11,067 nt of DNA, from contig CALPVI020000030.1 of NCBI GenBank assembly GCA_943326975.2, positions 1 through 11,067 on the forward strand. The letters run 5' to 3'. Origin of the DNA: Actinomyces viscosus (lineage in GTDB: Bacteria; Bacteroidota; Bacteroidia; Flavobacteriales_D; Crocinitomicaceae). Within the stretch, counting starts at the first letter, position 1; each line of letters begins with the position of its first letter. The notes under the pieces are model-generated. The model worked only from the letters and a program-made list of their open reading frames with translations. It made no database searches and was not told where the DNA came from. This document shows, piece by piece, positions 7,105-11,067 of this stretch. The position numbers were made by a program, and so were the translations under genes.

Positions 7105-8178
7105 ATGAAAAATAAATTAATTGCTACAATTTCAATTTTTATTTCTTTATTCAGTTTTGCCTCAAAACTTGAAGAAAAACCAAAACACCCAAATTTAGAA
7201 CCAGGTATTTACGCAGAGTTCAATACAAACAAAGGAATTATACTTTGCAAATTAGAATATCAAAAAACACCCATGACGGTAGCCAATTTTGTTGGTCTTG
7301 CAGAAGGGAACTTTGTCGTTCATGATACAATAAAATATGTGACACCATTTTATAATGGATTAAAATTTCATCGTGTTATTGCAAAATTCATGATACAAGG
7401 AGGTGATCCTGAAGGAAATGGTTCTGGAGGTCCTAAACATAAATTCTATGATGAAATCGTACCTGAATTAAAACATAATTCTGCTGGTATTTTATCAATG
7501 GCAAATTCTGGACCTGCAACTAATGGAAGTCAATTTTTCATTACACACAATGAAACTCCATGGTTAGATGGAAAACATACCGTATTTGGCCATGTAATAG
7601 AAGGTCAAAGTGTAGTTGATGCTATTACGCAAAATGACTCTATGAAAACTGTTAAAATAATACGTATTGGTAAAGAGGCGAAACAATGGAATGCTTCAAC
7701 AGCATTCAAGGAAACATACAATAAAATCAAAGCAGCAGATGATGAAAAAAATGCCTTGATGAATAAAATAGCTAACATGTCAGATGATCAATATAAAAAA
7801 TACATGTTTGAAGAAGTCTTAAAAAAATATCCGAACGCTCAACAATCATCTTCTGGATTGGTTTACATAATTGAAAATCCTGGAGTTGACCCTAAAGCAA
7901 AACAAGGAGATTCTTTATCATTGCATTATAGAGGTACATTCAGAGCAGATGAAAAACAATTTGATGCTTCATACGATAGAGGAGCTCCAATGGATTTTAT
8001 ATACAAAACTAATCGCATGATACCGGGATTTGAAGAAGGAATCGCATTTTTAGGTAAAGGTGGTAAAGCTAAACTTATCATACCTTATTATCAAGCTTAT
8101 GGAAAACAAGGTAGACCAGGAGCCATCCCTCCGTTTTCTGACTTAGTATTTGATATTGAATTAGTCAATTTAAAATAA
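7105..8178 (+). CDS. Secreted dual-family peptidyl-prolyl isomerase: cyclophilin-FKBP fusion
   Basis: 357 residues. An N-terminal signal peptide (MKNKLIATISIFISLFSFAS) points to the periplasm. Residues about 35-190 are a cyclophilin: FHRVIAKFMIQGGDP with catalytic Arg90, GSGGP, LSMANSGPATNGSQFFITH, and WLDGKHTVFG with Trp153, the residue that favours cyclosporin binding in other cyclophilins. Residues about 190-245 form a charged helical linker (NKIKAADDEKNALMNKIAN). Residues about 255-357 are an FKBP domain: LSLHYRGTF, FDASYDRGAPMDF, MIPGFEEGIAFLGKGGKAKL, and AYGKQGRPGAIPPFSDLVFDIEL. Both domains keep their main active-site residues; the Trp at the floor of the human FKBP12 pocket is Phe here (PGFEEG), a common substitution. 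The order cyclophilin then FKBP matches the 'CFBP' dual immunophilins described in Flavobacterium and some spirochaetes. It probably catalyses prolyl isomerisation during folding of exported proteins. Confidence 0.93.
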   Translation: MKNKLIATISIFISLFSFASKLEEKPKHPNLEPGIYAEFNTNKGIILCKLEYQKTPMTVANFVGLAEGNFVVHDTIKYVTPFYNGLKFHRVIAKFMIQGGDPEGNGSGGPKHKFYDEIVPELKHNSAGILSMANSGPATNGSQFFITHNETPWLDGKHTVFGHVIEGQSVVDAITQNDSMKTVKIIRIGKEAKQWNASTAFKETYNKIKAADDEKNALMNKIANMSDDQYKKYMFEEVLKKYPNAQQSSSGLVYIIENPGVDPKAKQGDSLSLHYRGTFRADEKQFDASYDRGAPMDFIYKTNRMIPGFEEGIAFLGKGGKAKLIIPYYQAYGKQGRPGAIPPFSDLVFDIELVNLK

Positions 8179-8197
8179 GTTAAAAACTCTCAAAAAC

Positions 8198-8230
8198 AAA
8201 AAAGCTCGAAATAAATTTCGAGCTTTTTTT
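8198..8230. terminator. Bidirectional terminator between the isomerase and PorG-like genes
   Basis: AAAAAAGCTCGAAAT at 8198-8212 is exactly reverse-complementary to 8215-8229, giving up to 15 paired bases with a GCTCG core, A tracts on one side and T tracts on the other. It lies 19 bp after the isomerase stop and 15 bp beyond the stop of the converging PorG-like gene, so it can end transcription from both directions. Confidence 0.9.
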
Positions 8231-8245
8231 GAAACTAAAATTTTA

Positions 8246-9070
8246 TTATTGTACTACTGGACAACTTGGCTGACTACCCATTTTAAAACATAAAGTTACG
8301 CCATAAAAAACATACCAATCTTTCGTTGATGTTGTTCCTCTTTTTCCGTATGGATTTTTATCTAAACTCTGATTCGATCTTTGTTTTGCCCATTCACCAT
8401 TTTCTTTTCCTAACTTCACTGCATCAACATAGACATCATTTCTAACATCATCTAAATAATCTGTAAATGTTTTTCTAAAACCAAATTCAAAATTCATTGT
8501 TCCAAATTTCCATAAAGTTAATTTTGCTCCCATTCCCATTGGAACGCAAAACTGCACTAAACTATATTTTGAATCTGGTGACAAATTAGTGCCTTGACCT
8601 TCAGTGCCTAATGGCTGTAATTTCATCTCTACACCATTAAACTTACCAATTGGATCCATATGAAAAAAACCTGCCTGGGCAATAAAATAAAACGTCCCCT
8701 TGTAACGACTATGTCCAATTTGAAACGGAAAGTAATTGAACTCAAACCCACCTGCAAATTCAATAATATCCGATCTAAAATTTAAATTTCTATTAATGAT
8801 TACTGGTACGTCCGCAGTTTTATCATCCGCTGAAACAGACCCATAAGTTAGATTAAAACGCAATGACGTCCTAGAATGTATGTTATAACGATACATTAAA
8901 CCACCAGCAACGTGAGAATTCTTAAATTGTTTGTAGGGATTCAAATCTCCTATATAATAGGAACCACCTCCAAAAAAACCAATTTCAGATCTTGAATAGG
9001 GTGTATTTTTTTGAGCATTTAACAAAATGAAATTAAATACAGTCAAAAAAACAATTAAGTATTTTTTCAT
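8246..9070 (-). CDS. DUF6089-family outer-membrane beta-barrel, probable type IX secretion protein PorG
   Basis: 274 residues from the chosen start. A signal peptide (MKKYLIVFLTVFNFILLNA, cleavage before QK) is followed by a region typical of DUF6089 barrels: EIGFFGGGSYYIGDLNP, then MYRYNIHSRTSLRFNLTYG, FAGGFEFNYFPF and YFIAQAGFFH, and near the C-terminus TMNFEFGFRKTFTDYLDDV and DWYVFYGVTLCFK. Glycine and aromatic residues alternate as in a small eight-stranded barrel. PorG of the type IX secretion system belongs to this family and in many relatives is encoded near nadK, which lies about 2 kb away here; both facts are from memory. The ATG at 9070 is preferred: the in-frame ATG at 9097 would overlap the probable promoter box (9095-9102) and precede the transcription start. 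Possible cysteine pair in CFKMGSQPSC at the C-terminus. Assignment to PorG itself is moderate; other DUF6089 proteins have unknown roles. Confidence 0.75.
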   Translation of the reverse strand: MKKYLIVFLTVFNFILLNAQKNTPYSRSEIGFFGGGSYYIGDLNPYKQFKNSHVAGGLMYRYNIHSRTSLRFNLTYGSVSADDKTADVPVIINRNLNFRSDIIEFAGGFEFNYFPFQIGHSRYKGTFYFIAQAGFFHMDPIGKFNGVEMKLQPLGTEGQGTNLSPDSKYSLVQFCVPMGMGAKLTLWKFGTMNFEFGFRKTFTDYLDDVRNDVYVDAVKLGKENGEWAKQRSNQSLDKNPYGKRGTTSTKDWYVFYGVTLCFKMGSQPSCPVVQ

Positions 9071-9094
9071 TGTCATATTTTGAATGAATGAACG

Positions 9095-9102
9095 CAAATT
9101 TA
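9095..9102 (-). promoter_or_regulatory. Candidate -7 promoter box for the PorG-like gene
   Basis: Read on the minus strand, TAAATTTG matches TAnnTTTG and lies 24 bp before the ATG at 9070. Transcription would start near 9088, giving a leader of about 18 bases (with a CATTCATT tandem). No clear -33 element is visible. Confidence 0.5.
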
Positions 9103-9181
9103 TCTAATTTATTGTATTTTTCTTAATTATACTCCTTTTAAATGAAGATTTAGTTTCCAAAAAACATAGCAGAACTACATA

Positions 9182-9219
9182 TTAACAGATTTTTATTTTC
9201 TTAACAGATTTTATTTTTA
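9182..9219 (+). repeat. 19-bp tandem direct repeat upstream of lysA
   Basis: Two adjoining 19-base units both begin TTAACAGATTTT (9182-9200 and 9201-9219) and agree at 16 of 19 positions. The second unit touches the probable lysA -7 box (9218-9225), so the pair occupies the -10 to -45 promoter region. It might be an operator with two sites about two helical turns apart, or simply a tandem duplication in AT-rich DNA. Confidence 0.7.
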
Positions 9220-9225
9220 ATTTTG
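9218..9225 (+). promoter_or_regulatory. Candidate -7 promoter box for lysA
   Basis: TAATTTTG matches TAnnTTTG and lies 16 bp upstream of the lysA ATG at 9242. The expected start of transcription is near 9232, giving a very short leader of about 10 bases. The region where a -33 TTTG would lie is taken up by the direct repeat. Confidence 0.5.
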
Positions 9226-9241
9226 TTCAAAAGAATAAATA

Positions 9242-10447
9242 ATGAAAAATAAACAATTACTACAAATAGCTCAAGATTTTGGGACTCCGACGTATGTCTA
9301 TGATGCAAATACAATAAAAAGACAATACAAAAAGTTGAAAAATGCATTTGATGGAATTGATGTAAAACTTCATTATGCTTTGAAAGCACTTAATAACGTA
9401 AACATTCTTCGATTGTTAAAAAATGAAGGTGCAGGATTAGATGCTGTATCTATAGAGGAAATTCATTTAGGCATTAGAGCCGGTTTCGAACCGTCTGAAA
9501 TAATGTATACACCTAATTGTGTTAACTTCTCAGAAATAGAAGAAGCCATAGAAATAGGAGTACATGTTAATATTGATAATCTTTCTTCTTTAGAAAAATT
9601 TGGTAATAAATACGGAAACTCTATTCCTTGTTGTGTTAGAATCAATCCACACATTATGGCTGGAGGAAATAGTAACATTTCTGTCGGTCATATTGATTCA
9701 AAATTTGGAATTTCTATTTATCAATTGAAACATGTAGTTCGAATTGCGAAAAATTACAATATTGTAATTAATGGTCTACATATGCATACAGGAAGTGATA
9801 TATTAGATCCAGATGTATTCATTAGAGGTGCAGAATTATTATATGAAGCCGCTATTGAGTTCCCTAATTTAAATTTTCTTGATTTTGGAAGTGGATTTAA
9901 AGTACCTTATAAAGAAGGCGATATAATTACAGACATTGAATTAATTGGAAAAAAAATTGCTGATTCATTTCGAGGATTCTGTAAATTATATGGTAAAGAA
10001 TTGGAATTATGGTTTGAACCAGGGAAATATATTGTAAGCGAAAGTGGTCGTTTATTAGTAACTACAAACTTGATTAAACAAACTACATCAACTGTTTTTG
10101 CAGGCGTAAACAGTGGTCAAAATCATTTAATTCGACCGATGTTCTATAATGCCTATCATAAAATAGAAAATATTAGTAATCCTGACGGACAACCTAAACT
10201 ATATTCAATTGTAGGATATATTTGTGAAAGTGACACTTTGGGTTTTGATAGAATGATACCTGAAATTAGAGAAAATGATATTCTGTCTATTCATAATGCA
10301 GGAGCTTATGGTTTTTCAATGAGCAATCAATACAATGCAAGATTAAGGCCTGCCGAAGTATTGATTTTAGATGACAAATCATTTTTAATTCGAAAAAGAG
10401 AAACTTTAGAAGACATTTATCGAAACGAGGTTGAAATTGAATTATAA
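9242..10447 (+). CDS. lysA: Diaminopimelate decarboxylase LysA
   Basis: 401 residues. LysA removes CO2 from meso-diaminopimelate to give L-lysine, the last step of lysine synthesis, using PLP in the cytoplasm. It is a fold-type III decarboxylase: TPTYVYD near the N-terminus, HYALKALNN with the PLP-binding Lys48, GLDAVSIEEIHLG, RINPHI, SKFGIS, GLHMHTGSDI, LDFGSGFKVPY, WFEPGKYIVSESG, and the substrate-binding segment GYICESDTLGFDR, then HNAGAYGFSMSNQYNARLRP near the end. Length matches the family. The ATG start is supported by the usual N-terminus and by the promoter box just upstream. It is divergent from the PorG-like gene and followed 68 bp later by the reductase gene. Related arginine and ornithine decarboxylases share the fold, but the CES segment and GAYGFSMS favour LysA. 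Confidence 0.95.
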   Translation: MKNKQLLQIAQDFGTPTYVYDANTIKRQYKKLKNAFDGIDVKLHYALKALNNVNILRLLKNEGAGLDAVSIEEIHLGIRAGFEPSEIMYTPNCVNFSEIEEAIEIGVHVNIDNLSSLEKFGNKYGNSIPCCVRINPHIMAGGNSNISVGHIDSKFGISIYQLKHVVRIAKNYNIVINGLHMHTGSDILDPDVFIRGAELLYEAAIEFPNLNFLDFGSGFKVPYKEGDIITDIELIGKKIADSFRGFCKLYGKELELWFEPGKYIVSESGRLLVTTNLIKQTTSTVFAGVNSGQNHLIRPMFYNAYHKIENISNPDGQPKLYSIVGYICESDTLGFDRMIPEIRENDILSIHNAGAYGFSMSNQYNARLRPAEVLILDDKSFLIRKRETLEDIYRNEVEIEL

Positions 10448-10515
10448 TCGAAAAGCTAAAATTGGATTTATTCGATTTAAAATCATTAAATTCGCAAGAA
10501 TATTTTAATAGAAGA

Positions 10516-11067
10516 ATGACGCCAAAGTTTCATACTCTTACAATTTCTGATATCAGAAAAGAAACAGAAGATACTGTTTCAATTGCTTTTGAAATCCCAA
10601 ATGATTTAAAAGAATTTTATACATATAAGCCTGGACAATATTTAACATTAAAGGCGATAATTAATGGTGAAGACACAAGACGATCTTACTCGCTTTGTTC
10701 TTCACCTTTAGAAAATGAATGGAGAGTTGCTGTTAAACAAATAGAAAACGGAAAATTCTCAACATTTGCAAACAACGAATTAAAAGTAGGACAAGCATTG
10801 GAAGTAATGACTCCTTCAGGAAACTTTCATGCAGTTGTAAATCCAGAGAATAAAAAATCATACGTTCTTTTTGCTGCAGGAAGTGGAATAACTCCTATTT
10901 TTTCTATTGCAAAAACAATTTTAAATCAAGAGCCAAACAGTGATGTTACTCTATTTTATGGTAATAAAGGTTTTTTATCAATTATCTTTAGAGAAGAAAT
11001 TGAAGGATTAAAAAACACATTCATGGATCGTTTACGAATCGTACATGTACTATCTCGTGAAAGTCTA
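10516..11067 (+). CDS. PaaE-like ferredoxin-NADPH reductase family protein (3' end beyond window)
   Basis: The first 184 codons are present; the gene runs off the right edge. An FAD-binding FR-type barrel fills the first 100 residues: YKPGQYLTLK, then RRSYSLCSSP, which holds the flavin-contacting R-x-Y-S motif, KFSTFAN and VMTPSGNFH. The NAD(P)-binding domain begins with YVLFAAGSGITPIFSIAKTI and continues LFYGNK and IIFREEIEGLK. This pattern is typical of the PaaE family of reductases, which normally carry a C-terminal plant-type 2Fe-2S domain that would lie outside the window. In phenylacetate degraders PaaE passes electrons to the PaaABCD oxygenase, but many Bacteroidota encode it without the pathway and no paa gene is seen here, so the role is open. 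ATG at 10516 gives the normal start; the frame is open upstream to 10441 without a better start. Confidence 0.9.
   Translation, partial: MTPKFHTLTISDIRKETEDTVSIAFEIPNDLKEFYTYKPGQYLTLKAIINGEDTRRSYSLCSSPLENEWRVAVKQIENGKFSTFANNELKVGQALEVMTPSGNFHAVVNPENKKSYVLFAAGSGITPIFSIAKTILNQEPNSDVTLFYGNKGFLSIIFREEIEGLKNTFMDRLRIVHVLSRESL

Noticed and set aside
9071..9241. Lysine riboswitch or small RNA between the PorG-like gene and lysA
   Set aside because: The predicted lysA leader is about 10 bases and the region lacks the paired elements of a riboswitch.
10446..10477. Inverted repeat AATCGAA ... TTCGATT after lysA as a terminator
   Set aside because: Only 7 bp of AT-rich stem with an 18-base loop and no T tract; too weak to call.

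Overview
The window is AT-rich (by eye about 70 percent A+T) and looks like chromosomal DNA of a member of Bacteroidota, most likely order Flavobacteriales. The grounds are the protein families present (an outer-membrane DUF5723-like/TSP3/OmpA protein, a DUF6089/PorG-like barrel, a cyclophilin-FKBP fusion, a Bacteroidota-style Lnt), the absence of clear Shine-Dalgarno sequences, and TAnnTTTG promoter boxes of the Bacteroidota type. All nine genes whose end lies in the window stop with TAA. Gene content is mostly housekeeping and envelope biogenesis. I see no mobile element, CRISPR array, rRNA or tRNA.

Layout. Bases 1-623 carry the 3' part of an unidentified gene, probably for a surface protein, interrupted by an in-frame TGA at 213-215. 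Eleven bases later comes a 797-residue beta-barrel protein with eight calcium-binding-type repeats and a C-terminal OmpA domain, closed by a perfect-palindrome terminator. Next on the plus strand is apolipoprotein N-acyltransferase (lnt), convergent with pdxJ (vitamin B6) on the minus strand. pdxJ is divergent from a CBS-ACT protein that sits 3 bp upstream of NAD kinase (nadK). A secreted dual-family prolyl isomerase follows, convergent with a PorG-like barrel on the minus strand; a strong two-way hairpin separates them. The last divergent promoter region (9071-9241) serves the PorG-like gene and lysA (lysine/diaminopimelate). A PaaE-like flavin reductase gene begins at 10516 and runs off the right edge.

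Functional themes. Several genes concern the cell envelope: an OmpA-type anchor, Lnt for lipoprotein maturation, a periplasmic foldase, and a probable type IX secretion barrel; lysA makes lysine from diaminopimelate. The others concern cofactors (PLP, NADP) and one redox reductase. LysA is PLP-dependent and so depends on the vitamin made by PdxJ.

Most notable points: the in-frame TGA in an otherwise well-kept reading frame, the cyclophilin-FKBP fusion, the CBS-ACT/nadK pairing, a 19-bp direct repeat beside the lysA promoter, and a lnt gene that may be transcribed without a leader. I found no convincing evidence of an entirely new system.
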